DNA from: Bacteroidota bacterium
GTDB taxonomy: Bacteria > Bacteroidota > Bacteroidia > Chitinophagales > LD1
Assembly (NCBI GenBank): GCA_947475165.1
Contig: CANJLD010000001.1
Span: 1 to 64,000, forward strand
Direction: 5' to 3'
DNA: 64,000 nucleotides
Shown here: one piece after another, positions 17,928 through 27,353 of the stretch
How the letters are laid out: each line of letters begins with the position of its first letter
Numbering within the stretch: the first letter of the stretch is position 1
The notes under the pieces: model-generated
Told to the model about the DNA's origin: nothing
The model's database searches: none
Seen by the model: only the letters and a program-made list of their open reading frames with translations
Translations under genes and position numbers: made by a program

Positions 17928-18052
17928 GCAATTTTTATAGTCAGCCGAAAATCAATAATTGAACTGCATTACAAAAAGATTTTTTCAACAATACCGTGTA
18001 ATGATTTCCGTCAGCATCCTGTTTCTTTATTTCTTAGCCGAAAATACCGGGT

Positions 18053-18952
18053 ATGATTTCTTACAATCCAAAAGATTGGTTCACCTTCATTTTTCGATTT
18101 CATAAGTCCGATACATTTCGTGCATTGCTACCCATGATTATTGCAATTTGCATTTACAGCGGTGTTGTAGCGTGGTTCGAAGTAGATTTCCTTAAAATGG
18201 AAAACGACAGCAAGCTGAAGAACCTTTCTATCATGCACTCGCTGCTTACTTTTGTTATTTCAACATTGCTTGTGTTCAGAACTAATACCGCATACGACCG
18301 GTGGTGGGAAGGACGAAAGCTCTGGGGCACATTGGTCAATAGCTCGCGCAATCTGGCAATGAAAATGAACGCGATACTACCGGAAGGCAAAAGAGATGAG
18401 CGAGACTTTTTTCTGAGTATGATTCCTAATTATGCCTTCACTCTTAAAAATCATTTGCGTTCAATCGTGCATGAAGAAGATATACAGGAGAATAATTTCT
18501 TTAAACGAACGGAGTTAAAACAGGAGCAACACAATCCGAATTATATTGCAAAGAAAATTTACGAACAGGTAGAAATGCTTCACCGTGATAAAACAATAAC
18601 CGACCAGCATTTAATTTATCTGAATAACGAGTTGATGAGTTTTACCGATGTGTGTGGTGCCTGCGAAAGAATTAAGAACACACCTATTCCTTATTCTTAT
18701 AGTTTGTTCTTAAAAAAGTTCATTTTCTTTTTCGTAATGAGTTTGCCGCTCACCCTTGTTTTTTCGCTTGGCTACTATTGCATACCGGTGGTGGCATTTA
18801 TTTTTTACGTGCTCACCAGTATGGAATTAATTGCCGAAGAAATAGAAGACCCGTTTGGCAAAGACAGTAACGATTTGCCGACCGATAGTATCAGCAAGAA
18901 CATTCGCAAACACGTGCATGAAATATTCAATTACACGGCAGAAAAAATTTAG
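18053..18952 (+). CDS. bestrophin-family anion channel protein
   Basis: A 299-residue membrane protein of the bestrophin/UPF0187 family. The signature NTAYDRWWEGRKLWGTLVNSSRNL is complete. Hydrophobic helices lie at about residues 22-42, 65-80 and 220-265, and the family-typical ELIAEEIEDPFG segment is near the C-terminus. Bacterial homologues form pentameric ion channels. It lies between cphB (divergent) and cphA (same strand, 89 bases downstream), so it may belong with cyanophycin metabolism, but no direct evidence shows this. Confidence 0.92.
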   Translation: MISYNPKDWFTFIFRFHKSDTFRALLPMIIAICIYSGVVAWFEVDFLKMENDSKLKNLSIMHSLLTFVISTLLVFRTNTAYDRWWEGRKLWGTLVNSSRNLAMKMNAILPEGKRDERDFFLSMIPNYAFTLKNHLRSIVHEEDIQENNFFKRTELKQEQHNPNYIAKKIYEQVEMLHRDKTITDQHLIYLNNELMSFTDVCGACERIKNTPIPYSYSLFLKKFIFFFVMSLPLTLVFSLGYYCIPVVAFIFYVLTSMELIAEEIEDPFGKDSNDLPTDSISKNIRKHVHEIFNYTAEKI

Positions 18953-18965
18953 CTGACAATTATTT

Positions 18966-19041
18966 AAGATTTAAAATTTAATATTGAACAGAGCAAGGCT
19001 GTTAATATTCAATCTTAAATTTTCACTATTAAATCTTACGC
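18966..19041. repeat. heptad-phased palindromic repeat upstream of cphA
   Basis: Seven-base units AAGATTT, AAAATTT and AATATTG (18966-18986) are followed, after a short spacer, by ATTCAAT, CTTAAAT, TTTCACT, ATTAAAT and CTTACGC (19007-19041). The last unit ends exactly at the cphA ATG. The two halves are partly complementary and can fold back. The 14-mer ATTCAATCTTAAAT recurs at 31231. Confidence 0.75.
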
Positions 19042-21696
19042 ATGAAAATTCTCGACATTAAAGTAATGAAAGGCCCTAACTACTGGAGCAATAAGCGTCA
19101 CAAGTTAATTGTAATGCGGCTTGATTTGGAAGATATGGAGCAAAAGCCCACCAACAAAGTTCCGGGCTTTGGTGAGCGCTTAGAAAAAATGTTTCCAAGT
19201 ATGTTTGAGCACCGGTGCAGTGAAGGGGTTGAAGGTGGATTCTTCTCAAGAGTAAAAGACGGCACATGGATGGGACATGTAATTGAACACATCGCTCTCG
19301 AAATTCAAACGCTTGCCGGAATGGATTGCGGATTTGGTCGCACGCGCGAAACTTCTACCAAAGGAGTTTATCATGTAGTGTTTTCTTATTTTGAAGAAAA
19401 AGCAGGAGTGGCAGCTGCAAAATATGCAGTGCGAATTGCAGAAGCATTAATTGCAGGAACGGATTATGATTTAGCAAAAGACATTCAGGACTTACGCGAG
19501 TTGAGAGAAGAAGAAAGATTGGGACCAAGCACCGGTTCTATAGTAGACGAAGCAGTGAAAAGAAAAATTCCGTGGATTCGCCTGAATCGTCATTCGCTTG
19601 TGCAGTTGGGTTACGGAAAAAATCAAAGACGCATTCAGGCAACAGTAGCATCTACTACTTCAAATATTGCGGTTGAGATTGCCTGTGATAAAGAAGACAC
19701 CAAGAATTTGTTAGATGCCGCACAGATTCCCGTGCCGAAAGGTTATGTAGTGTACGATGAAGATGATTTGAAAGATACGATTGATAAAATTGGCTATCCG
19801 GTTATTACGAAGCCCCTTGATGGTAATCATGGTAAAGGTGTTACTACTAATCTCCGTAATTGGGACGATGCGGTTAGAGGAATGACTGCTGCGAAAAAGT
19901 TTGGACGCGCTGTTATTTGCGAAAAATATATCACCGGTCGCGACCATCGCGTTTTGGTTATCAATTACAAGTTTGTTGCTGCTGCCCTTCGCACTCCTGC
20001 CGCTGTAATTGGCGATGGCAAAAGTTCTATTCAGCAATTAATTGACAAAGTGAATGCCGACCCGCGCAGAGGCTACGGTCATGAAAAGGTTTTGACTGCT
20101 ATTAAAGTAGATGACCAGACAGAAAATATTTTAGTGAAGCTTGGCTACACACTCGAAACTGTTTTAAAGAAAGATGAAGAATTATGGCTGAAACCAACCG
20201 CTAATCTATCCACCGGTGGAACGGCTACTGATGTTACAGACCTTGTGCATCCATCGAACGTATTTATGTGCGAGCGCATTGCTCGTATTATCGGGTTGGA
20301 TATTTGCGGTATTGATATTATGGCTGATAACTTAACTCAGCCTATTACTGAAAATGGCGGAGCAATTTTGGAAGTAAATGCTGCACCGGGTTTCCGGATG
20401 CACCTTGACCCTACGGAAGGCATTGGCAGAAATGTTGCTGAACCGGTGATTGATATGTTGTATCCTCCTGGAGTGAGTGCGCGTATTCCTATCATCGCTA
20501 TTTCGGGAACGAACGGAAAGACTACCACTACCCGCTTGATTGCCCACATTGTAAAACAAATGGGAATTAAAGTGGGCTTCACTACCACCGAAGGAGTTTA
20601 CATTCAAAACCAGATGATGATGCAGGGTGACTGCACCGGACCGGTGAGCGCGGAATTTGTTCTAAAGGACCCAACGGTGGAGTTTGCTGTACTTGAGTCC
20701 GCTCGCGGTGGTATTCTTCGTGCCGGTTTAGGGTTTCATAATTGCGATATGGCTGTGGTTACCAATATTGCACCGGACCACCTGGGTCTTGGTGGTGTTG
20801 ACACACTCGAACAATTAGCGCGCGCCAAAGCCGTAGTGGCGAAATCTGTTTTCCCTGAAGGATATGTCATACTGAATGCCGATGATGATTTGGTTTATAA
20901 GATGCGCGAAGATGTGGAATGTAAGGTTGCGCTGTTCAGTCTGGATGAAAACAATCCGCGCATTAAAGAGCACGCTGCCAATCATGGAATTTCCTGCGTT
21001 TACGAAAACGGTTACTTCACTATTCTTAAAGGAAGCTGGAAAATTCGTGTAGATAAGGTGAGCAATGCGCCTATTACTTTTGGTGGCAGGGCAGAATTTA
21101 ATATTCAGAATGCGCTTGGGGCTATTCTTGCTGCTTATTTATGCGATTTTAAAATTGAAGACATTAAGCTGGCACTTGAAACTTTTGTTCCATCACCGGT
21201 GCAAACTCCGGGGCGCATGAACATTTTCAACTTCAAGAACTTTACCGTAATGGCAGATTATGCGCACAACGCGCATGGTATGCGCGCTATAGGAAAGTTT
21301 GTTGCCAAAGTAGAAGCTACTAAGAAGGTGGGCGTAATTGCCGGTGTGGGTGACCGCAGAGATGAAGACACAATTGAATTAGCCGAAGAAGCAGCGAGAG
21401 TGTTTGACGAAATTATTATTCGCCAGGATAAGCACTTGCGCGGCAGAACGGAAGATGCCATCATCGCCCTGCTCACCACCGGCATCAGAAATATTGACCC
21501 GAACAAAAAAATTACGGTGATGAAAAAAGAAAGCGAAGCTATTGACTACGCTATCCGCAATGCCGAGAAAGGCTCTTTCATTGTCATCATTAACGATGTG
21601 GTACTCGCAGCACTCGACCAGTTGCAACGCTTAAAGGAAGCCGAAGACAACGGCTCACCTATACGTGTGGACAGTATGATGGACTGGGTGATTTAA
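19042..21696 (+). CDS. cphA: cyanophycin synthetase
   Basis: An 884-residue enzyme that builds the storage polymer multi-L-arginyl-poly-L-aspartate from Asp, Arg and ATP in the cytoplasm. It has the three-part CphA layout: an N-terminal domain (about 1-165, with WMGHVIEHIALEIQTLAGMD), an ATP-grasp domain (about 200-475, with VITKPLDGNHGKGVTTN and GAILEVNAAPGFRMH), and a Mur-ligase-like domain (about 485-884, P-loop ISGTNGKTTTTRL, then DYAHNAHGM and GVGDRRDEDT). The length is normal and all main motifs are intact, so it should be functional. Confidence 0.97.
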   Translation: MKILDIKVMKGPNYWSNKRHKLIVMRLDLEDMEQKPTNKVPGFGERLEKMFPSMFEHRCSEGVEGGFFSRVKDGTWMGHVIEHIALEIQTLAGMDCGFGRTRETSTKGVYHVVFSYFEEKAGVAAAKYAVRIAEALIAGTDYDLAKDIQDLRELREEERLGPSTGSIVDEAVKRKIPWIRLNRHSLVQLGYGKNQRRIQATVASTTSNIAVEIACDKEDTKNLLDAAQIPVPKGYVVYDEDDLKDTIDKIGYPVITKPLDGNHGKGVTTNLRNWDDAVRGMTAAKKFGRAVICEKYITGRDHRVLVINYKFVAAALRTPAAVIGDGKSSIQQLIDKVNADPRRGYGHEKVLTAIKVDDQTENILVKLGYTLETVLKKDEELWLKPTANLSTGGTATDVTDLVHPSNVFMCERIARIIGLDICGIDIMADNLTQPITENGGAILEVNAAPGFRMHLDPTEGIGRNVAEPVIDMLYPPGVSARIPIIAISGTNGKTTTTRLIAHIVKQMGIKVGFTTTEGVYIQNQMMMQGDCTGPVSAEFVLKDPTVEFAVLESARGGILRAGLGFHNCDMAVVTNIAPDHLGLGGVDTLEQLARAKAVVAKSVFPEGYVILNADDDLVYKMREDVECKVALFSLDENNPRIKEHAANHGISCVYENGYFTILKGSWKIRVDKVSNAPITFGGRAEFNIQNALGAILAAYLCDFKIEDIKLALETFVPSPVQTPGRMNIFNFKNFTVMADYAHNAHGMRAIGKFVAKVEATKKVGVIAGVGDRRDEDTIELAEEAARVFDEIIIRQDKHLRGRTEDAIIALLTTGIRNIDPNKKITVMKKESEAIDYAIRNAEKGSFIVIINDVVLAALDQLQRLKEAEDNGSPIRVDSMMDWVI

Positions 21697-21705
21697 TCCT
21701 ACGGT

Positions 21706-22218
21706 TTACTGCTTTTTAAACCCAATAGAAACAGAATTCACGCAATAGCGCACACCGGTTTGGGTGGGGCCGTCATCGAAGATATGACCTAAGTGGCCGC
21801 CACATTTAGCGCACATAATTTCGGTGCGCACCATTCCGTGTGAAGTATCAATATGTGTCTTAATCTTCCCACCGGCTATCTCTCTGTCAAAACTTGGCCA
21901 GCCGCAATGCGAATCAAATTTCATATCGCTGGTAAATAGCTCGTTGCCGCAGGCGGCACAGGTGTAAATGCCCGTTTCTTTGTTCTGCAAAAGCTTACCG
22001 GCAAAAGGTGCTTCAGTTCCTTTTTCGCGCATTATGTGATATTGCTCGGGGGTAAGAAATTGTTTCCATTCTTCTTCTGTCTTTTCCACTTTGGTGCTGT
22101 CGTTGTTATCGGTATTCATAGTTATTGGTTTGCTTATTGTTTTTAGTGAAGAATTCTTTTGCGCACATGAAGTAAGCATGAGCGATAGTCCGAGTAAAAT
22201 TAAAAAGGTGTTTTTCAT
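21706..22218 (-). CDS. msrB: peptide-methionine (R)-S-oxide reductase, lipoprotein form
   Basis: A 170-residue MsrB with an N-terminal lipoprotein signal (LMLTSC, Cys18), so it repairs oxidised methionine in envelope proteins. Two zinc CxxC motifs are visible (CAACGNELF and CAKCGGHLGHIF), and the catalytic Cys lies in RYCVNSVSIGF near the C-terminus. CGWPSFDREI is also a family hallmark. It is convergent with cphA, 9 bases from that gene's stop. Confidence 0.96.
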   Translation of the reverse strand: MKNTFLILLGLSLMLTSCAQKNSSLKTISKPITMNTDNNDSTKVEKTEEEWKQFLTPEQYHIMREKGTEAPFAGKLLQNKETGIYTCAACGNELFTSDMKFDSHCGWPSFDREIAGGKIKTHIDTSHGMVRTEIMCAKCGGHLGHIFDDGPTQTGVRYCVNSVSIGFKKQ

Positions 22219-22380
22219 AATTCATATTTTATGATTGGTCGCAGTGGCGAAGGTATTCCTTACATACGTAAATAGAATGCTTAACAGATTTTGGGTAAAC
22301 AAGTTCAAAACCGAACTACTCATAGTTCACCAATATTGTTCTGCTGTTTATACTTCCTTGTTCAACACACAAAATTCAGT

Positions 22381-22388
22381 TACGTTTG
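22381..22388 (+). promoter_or_regulatory. -7 promoter element TACGTTTG
   Basis: Exact TAnnTTTG match 31 bases before the ATG at 22420. A TTG about 22 bases further upstream may serve as the -33 part. Confidence 0.5.
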
Positions 22389-22419
22389 AGGCAAACATTT
22401 TTACAGAGAATAATTGAAT

Positions 22420-24144
22420 ATGCAGAAATACTTACTCGTCTTTGTTTTAACCGCGTTCTCCTTTTCTGCTTTTACTCAAGGCACTTTTGTTCCGCTTAAT
22501 GGCGATGCCGTTACCTATCTCGAACGCCTCGATATTAAATTCAGTAAGATACTGCCGGTGCAGCACACGGGCGATAAACCTTACCACCGGGGCAATGCTG
22601 CAAAAATTGCCGAGACCTTAATGCTTTCTAACCTGCGGTTTAATAAAACACTTCAATCGCAAGTTCAATATTTAATAGATGATAATGCCGACTGGACGGA
22701 CAGCATTGTAAGCAAAACACGTAAGCCGATCTGGAAGTTCTATCGTGAGCCGGCAAGTTTTCTGCATGTAAGTTCGAAGAAGAAAGGCTTGTTCGACATT
22801 CGCTTTAATCCGGTTATTGATGTTAAGCTGGGGGCAGAATCTTACAACAGCCGTTTTAATTTTCAGCGCGTAATTGGTTTAGAAGTGCGCGGAAACATTA
22901 AACGTGTGTTCAGCTTTTACTTTAGTGTGTTAGGTAGCTCGGCACGTGCGCCTAAGTATATTACTGAAAAAGCTATTTCTACTTCGCCATACAACAATCT
23001 GGTTTTTATTCCCGGTCAGTCGTATTACAAAATCTATTCTTCTAAACTGTTTAAATACACCGATGCGCTCGATTACTTTGACGCGCGTGGTTACGTTAAC
23101 ATTAACGTGCTGAAGTATATGAACCTGTCGTTTGGGCGCGATAAGTTTTTTATAGGTAACGGACAGCGTTCACTTTTCCTTAGCGACAATGCCGCGCCTT
23201 ATCTCTTCCTTAAGTTCAACATCAACGTTTGGCGATTTAACTACCAAAGCATTTTTGCCGAAATTACTAACCAGTATGTGCGCGGCAGCGACCAGTTACT
23301 TCCTAAAAAATATATGGCGGTGCATCACCTTAGCATCCAGGCAACGCACTGGTTAAATTTAGGTTTGTATGAGTCGGTGATTATGAAACGTTCGAATCAT
23401 TTCGAGTTGCAGTATCTTAACCCTATTATCTTCTATCGCTCGGTGGAACACGCGCTGGGCAGTCCTGATAACGTGATGATAGGCGGAGATTTTAAAATGA
23501 ACTTCGTGAACCACCTTTCTATTTACGGACAGTTCCTTTTCGATGAGTTTAATTTCTCGCACATATTTAAACGCGATGGCTGGTGGGCAAACAAATACGG
23601 CATACAGGTGGGTATTAAATACATTGACATTGTTCCGAATTTAGACGCACAGATAGAGTTCAATTTTGTTCGTCCTTTTACTTACACGCATAGCGAGGAA
23701 GTAAACTACACGCATTACAACCAACCGCTGGCGCATCCGCTGGGTGCAAACTTCTACGAGTTTATTTTGAATGTGCGTTATCAGCCTATTCCGCGTTTAT
23801 CAATTAACGCTAAATACTTTATGGCAAAAGTGGGTGACGATACTTTGCAAAACGGAGTGCCTACCAATTTTGGTGGCGATATTTTCCGCAGCACCGGTTA
23901 CGGTGGCAGCACAGTTACCAATGACCTGAACAACAAAGTGGCACAGGGAGCGAAAGGCACTATCAACTATTTGCAGCTGCTGGCAACTTATCGCGCATGG
24001 CACAATATTTACTTCGACCTCGAACTTCTGTATCGCAGCAAATCAACGCTCAAGTCGAGTAACAATCCGTTGGTTGGGGCTTCATCGCTTATGTTTAGTG
24101 TAGGAGCGCGAATGAATTTGCCGTATAAGCGGTATGAGTTTTAG
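22420..24144 (+). CDS. outer-membrane beta-barrel-like protein (RemB/Wzi-like)
   Basis: About 574 residues with a signal peptide (MQKYLLVFVLTAFSFSAFTQ). The body alternates short aromatic beta-strands (FNYQSIFAEITNQYV, KMNFVNHLSIYGQFLF, LLATYRAWHNIYFDLELLY) and ends in VGARMNLPYKRYEF, as an outer-membrane barrel would. It resembles proteins annotated as gliding protein RemB or capsule-assembly Wzi-like, but that label is weak. I chose the ATG at 22420 over a TTG at 22414 because it starts the signal peptide. The -7 element at 22381 fits. Confidence 0.7.
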   Translation: MQKYLLVFVLTAFSFSAFTQGTFVPLNGDAVTYLERLDIKFSKILPVQHTGDKPYHRGNAAKIAETLMLSNLRFNKTLQSQVQYLIDDNADWTDSIVSKTRKPIWKFYREPASFLHVSSKKKGLFDIRFNPVIDVKLGAESYNSRFNFQRVIGLEVRGNIKRVFSFYFSVLGSSARAPKYITEKAISTSPYNNLVFIPGQSYYKIYSSKLFKYTDALDYFDARGYVNINVLKYMNLSFGRDKFFIGNGQRSLFLSDNAAPYLFLKFNINVWRFNYQSIFAEITNQYVRGSDQLLPKKYMAVHHLSIQATHWLNLGLYESVIMKRSNHFELQYLNPIIFYRSVEHALGSPDNVMIGGDFKMNFVNHLSIYGQFLFDEFNFSHIFKRDGWWANKYGIQVGIKYIDIVPNLDAQIEFNFVRPFTYTHSEEVNYTHYNQPLAHPLGANFYEFILNVRYQPIPRLSINAKYFMAKVGDDTLQNGVPTNFGGDIFRSTGYGGSTVTNDLNNKVAQGAKGTINYLQLLATYRAWHNIYFDLELLYRSKSTLKSSNNPLVGASSLMFSVGARMNLPYKRYEF

Positions 24145-24147
24145 AAC

Positions 24148-25659
24148 TCAAAGTTTATAAATCACATCCAGATATTTCTTCAAAATATCACTCACCATTC
24201 CACGAAACGGCAATGAAGCAGCCATACCGTAAACCGGTGCAAGCCCTTCCTTATTTCCTGGGTTTGCTTTTACATAGGCTACCGATTCTTTTAAATCATT
24301 GATGAACCTTTCTGCTACGCCCGGTTGAGTGTGACGAAGCGTAAGCGCGATATGAAAGCAGGCTGGTTTGTGCAAACCATTCAGATTCCAATTCTTCTTG
24401 CCCATTTGGTCGAGCACTTCGTAAATATTTATTGTATCGCTGGCGAATGCAAAAATCCAAACCGGTTCGCCCAAAATCTTCAACTCAGGAATTGCTTTTA
24501 CTCCTTCGCTTATTTTATCGGCTGTTTCAAGAATGGCTTTGGTAGCTTTCAAGTAACCCTCCTCTCCCATGGCCAGCATAGCAGCCCAGCAAGCGGCACT
24601 CAAAGCACCGGGGCGCGAACCGGCAAGCGTAGGAGAAAAATAAAGTCCACCGGGCCATTCAGTAAGTGTATAGAATTGGTAGTGACGCAATTCTTCTGTT
24701 CTGTAAAGAACTACCGAAGTTCCCTTTGCTGCGTAACCATACTTGTGCGTATCTACACTCATACTGGTAACACCGGGCAAGCGGAAATCAACCACCGGTA
24801 CTTTGTAGCCTAACTTCTCTGCAAATGGAACTACAAAGCCACCAAGGCAGCAATCGGTATGAAAACCAATGCCATGTTTCAGCGCAATATCACTCATCTC
24901 TTTAATTGGGTCAAATGTTCCGTGCGGAAACGAAGGTGCGGAACCGACAATCACTACCGTGTTGTTATTGATAGCACGCTTGATCGCACTAATATCTGCG
25001 GAATAATTACCGGTAACAGGAATTTTCACCTGCTTAATATTAAAGTATTGCGAAGCCTTATCAAAAGCAGCATGAGCAGTTGTAGGAAGAATCATCTCCG
25101 GCTCAGTAATTCCCTTTTCCTCGCGCGCGCGGTCGCGGTAGCTTTTCATTGCCACCAAAATACTTTCTGTTCCTCCACTTGTTACAGTTCCGCACACCGG
25201 TGCATTGTCAGGTGTTTTTCGTTTACCGTGCATATGTGCCGCCATCGAAACAATTTCTGCTTCAAATTTTGTTGCAGAAGGAAATAAATCAGAGTGCAAC
25301 GGGTTGCTCTGCGACTGCAAGGCGTAAACTTTATTCAAAAATTCGATATGCTCATTATCGCCATGATAAATTCCCCCACTCACAAATCCTTCTTTCCATC
25401 TTCCGCTTTCTTTCTCATTCATCTGTTTAATTTCAGAAAGAATCTGTTCGCGGCTAACACCGGCTAACGGAAGCGAGGCATGTTTATCGAACTTACCGTC
25501 ATAAGGTCGCAAAGAGTGTTCAAGCACGGCCATAGCTTTATCGTTCTCTAAATCAATCATTTTCTTTACCGATGGAATTTTCTTCACACGCTTTTCAATA
25601 AAGCGGGCAGCAGATGGAGGAAGCCAGGAAAGTTTGGAGGAGAGTTCTTCGATATTCAT
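24148..25659 (-). CDS. PLP-dependent decarboxylase-family lyase, sphingosine-1-phosphate-lyase-like
   Basis: A 503-residue group II decarboxylase-fold PLP enzyme. The pattern is that of sphingosine-1-phosphate lyase: a GGIYHGD motif, YALQSQSNPLHSDLFPSATK, TSGGTESILVAMKSYRD, DCCLGGFVVPF, and the PLP lysine in SVDTHKYGYAAKG. Such enzymes cleave phosphorylated long-chain bases to an aldehyde and phosphoethanolamine. The presence of a serine palmitoyltransferase-like gene at 43.8 kb makes a sphingolipid role plausible. A glutamate/tyrosine-type decarboxylase is a less likely alternative. Confidence 0.82.
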   Translation of the reverse strand: MNIEELSSKLSWLPPSAARFIEKRVKKIPSVKKMIDLENDKAMAVLEHSLRPYDGKFDKHASLPLAGVSREQILSEIKQMNEKESGRWKEGFVSGGIYHGDNEHIEFLNKVYALQSQSNPLHSDLFPSATKFEAEIVSMAAHMHGKRKTPDNAPVCGTVTSGGTESILVAMKSYRDRAREEKGITEPEMILPTTAHAAFDKASQYFNIKQVKIPVTGNYSADISAIKRAINNNTVVIVGSAPSFPHGTFDPIKEMSDIALKHGIGFHTDCCLGGFVVPFAEKLGYKVPVVDFRLPGVTSMSVDTHKYGYAAKGTSVVLYRTEELRHYQFYTLTEWPGGLYFSPTLAGSRPGALSAACWAAMLAMGEEGYLKATKAILETADKISEGVKAIPELKILGEPVWIFAFASDTINIYEVLDQMGKKNWNLNGLHKPACFHIALTLRHTQPGVAERFINDLKESVAYVKANPGNKEGLAPVYGMAASLPFRGMVSDILKKYLDVIYKL

Positions 25660-25664
25660 GTGTT

Positions 25665-27233
25665 CTATTTATTCAGTTTGGCAAAAATTGGTTTGTTCTT
25701 ATTATAGATTTCTACAAAACGCCCGAACATTTCATCATACATAGCGCGGTTATCGGGATTTGGTAAAAACACTTTCTTAGGCTCTACAACTTTCGATACA
25801 TCATCAAGGCTTATCATCTTTAGGGCAAGCAAAGCAAGTATTGCAGTTCCTCGCGAATTACTCATTAACGGCTCTTTCATTTGCTTAATCGGGCGATTAA
25901 AAATATCCGCCACAATCTGGCTCCATACTTCGCTGTTTGCTCCACCACCAATAAAATTAACGGCATCAAAAGGCTTACCGGTCATCTTTTCTACATACAT
26001 CAACAGCCAACGTGCGTTTAATCCCACTCCTTCAAGCACCGAACGCATCATGTGCGTTCGGTTATGGTTCAGCGAAAGATTATAGAACCCACCGCGCACC
26101 GAATGGTCGTCAACCGGTGAGCGTTCACCGTATAACCAAGGCAGAAAATAAAGTCCATCGCTTCCGGCAGGAACTTTAGCAGCTATCTGGTCTACCATTT
26201 TGTAAAAATCTTTTGGCGCAGCACCGGTATTCAATTCATCTGCGTGATACAACAAATTATTCTTTACAAAGTTCAGACAGTTGCCGGCACTCTCCTGCTC
26301 GTTCGCAATTAAATATCTGCCCGGCAAAGCAGAAGGAATGGTTCCCATGTTGTGAAACATATCCGTCTTCTTAAACGGAACATGACAAACCAGCCAAGAG
26401 GAAGTGCCCACGTAAAAATGCCCTTCAAAATCTTTCACTGCACCAGAACCTATGGCAGCACTTTGCACATCAGGTGTGCCGGATATAACTTTTACATCGC
26501 TGTTCAGGTTAAACTCTTCAGCAATCTCTTTAGTAATATTCGCCAACACCGAATTGGTTGGAACCAATTCAGGAAGTTTGCTTTTATCAATACCTGTCAG
26601 GTTGATTAAGCCATCGTGGTAAGTAATATTATTTATGTCACGGTTATCGGTCAACCAGTATAGCAGAATAGAATCGAACGAAGCGGCAAACCTACCGGTG
26701 AGCCATAGGTTCAAGTAATCTTTCGGTTCTAAAAATTTATACGTCTGCTCATAAACCTTCGGCAGCTTATTCTTTATGTAAAGGATATGCGCAATAGAAT
26801 CTTTCCCTGACTTAGTTGGTCCGCCACCGGTTAAGCGAATCCATTGCAGAATCTTTCCTATTCCGTAACCCTCTACGCGAATAGGACCGTGCGTCAGTTT
26901 CTTTACATACTCCGCTCCTCTCGTGTCCATCCAAATCACCGAATCCATCAACTCTTTTCCATTCTTATCTACGCAAACCGTTCCGCTCCATTGCGCAGTG
27001 CAGTTAATGGCAACAATTTTTTTTGTATCAATCTGTAAAGTTGAAATCAGTTTCTTGTAACAACTCTTAATTGCATTTGTCCAGTCCGAAGGTTTTTGCT
27101 CTGCGCCTCCCCCTTCGTACAACAACAAAGGCACTTCCTGAAATTCGTAACCGATACATTTTCCCTTCGAATCGAACAAGGCAACCTTAGGTCCTGATGT
27201 GCCAAGGTCAATCGTAAGAATAAGCGCAGACAT
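25665..27233 (-). CDS. FGGY-family carbohydrate kinase (xylulokinase-like)
   Basis: About 522 residues of the FGGY sugar-kinase fold. The N-terminal phosphate loop is LTIDLGTSGPKVALFD, the sugar-site MDTRGAE segment follows, VISGTPDVQSAAIGSGAV sits mid-protein, and the C-terminal ATP site is VNFIGGGANSEVWSQIVAD. It phosphorylates a pentulose or related sugar. The substrate is not certain. The ATG at 27233 starts directly at the conserved MSALILTIDLGTSG and is preferred over a GTG nine codons upstream. It is 5 bases from the lyase gene, so the two may be one unit. Confidence 0.87.
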   Translation of the reverse strand: MSALILTIDLGTSGPKVALFDSKGKCIGYEFQEVPLLLYEGGGAEQKPSDWTNAIKSCYKKLISTLQIDTKKIVAINCTAQWSGTVCVDKNGKELMDSVIWMDTRGAEYVKKLTHGPIRVEGYGIGKILQWIRLTGGGPTKSGKDSIAHILYIKNKLPKVYEQTYKFLEPKDYLNLWLTGRFAASFDSILLYWLTDNRDINNITYHDGLINLTGIDKSKLPELVPTNSVLANITKEIAEEFNLNSDVKVISGTPDVQSAAIGSGAVKDFEGHFYVGTSSWLVCHVPFKKTDMFHNMGTIPSALPGRYLIANEQESAGNCLNFVKNNLLYHADELNTGAAPKDFYKMVDQIAAKVPAGSDGLYFLPWLYGERSPVDDHSVRGGFYNLSLNHNRTHMMRSVLEGVGLNARWLLMYVEKMTGKPFDAVNFIGGGANSEVWSQIVADIFNRPIKQMKEPLMSNSRGTAILALLALKMISLDDVSKVVEPKKVFLPNPDNRAMYDEMFGRFVEIYNKNKPIFAKLNK

Positions 27234-27276
27234 AAATTCTGATTTATATTTTAGAAGCACGAATGTAGAAGAAGTA

Positions 27277-27311
27277 AGTTTATAGTTTACAGTTTGAAGT
27301 TTAGAGTTTGA
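27277..27311. repeat. five-unit heptanucleotide repeat
   Basis: AGTTTAT, AGTTTAC, AGTTTGA, AGTTTAG and AGTTTGA follow without gaps from 27277 to 27311, between the divergent kinase and DinB genes. The AGTTT core is constant and the last two bases vary. Confidence 0.9.
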
Positions 27312-27353
27312 TATTTGCCATAAAATTACCTACAACAACTAAATCAATTGAGT

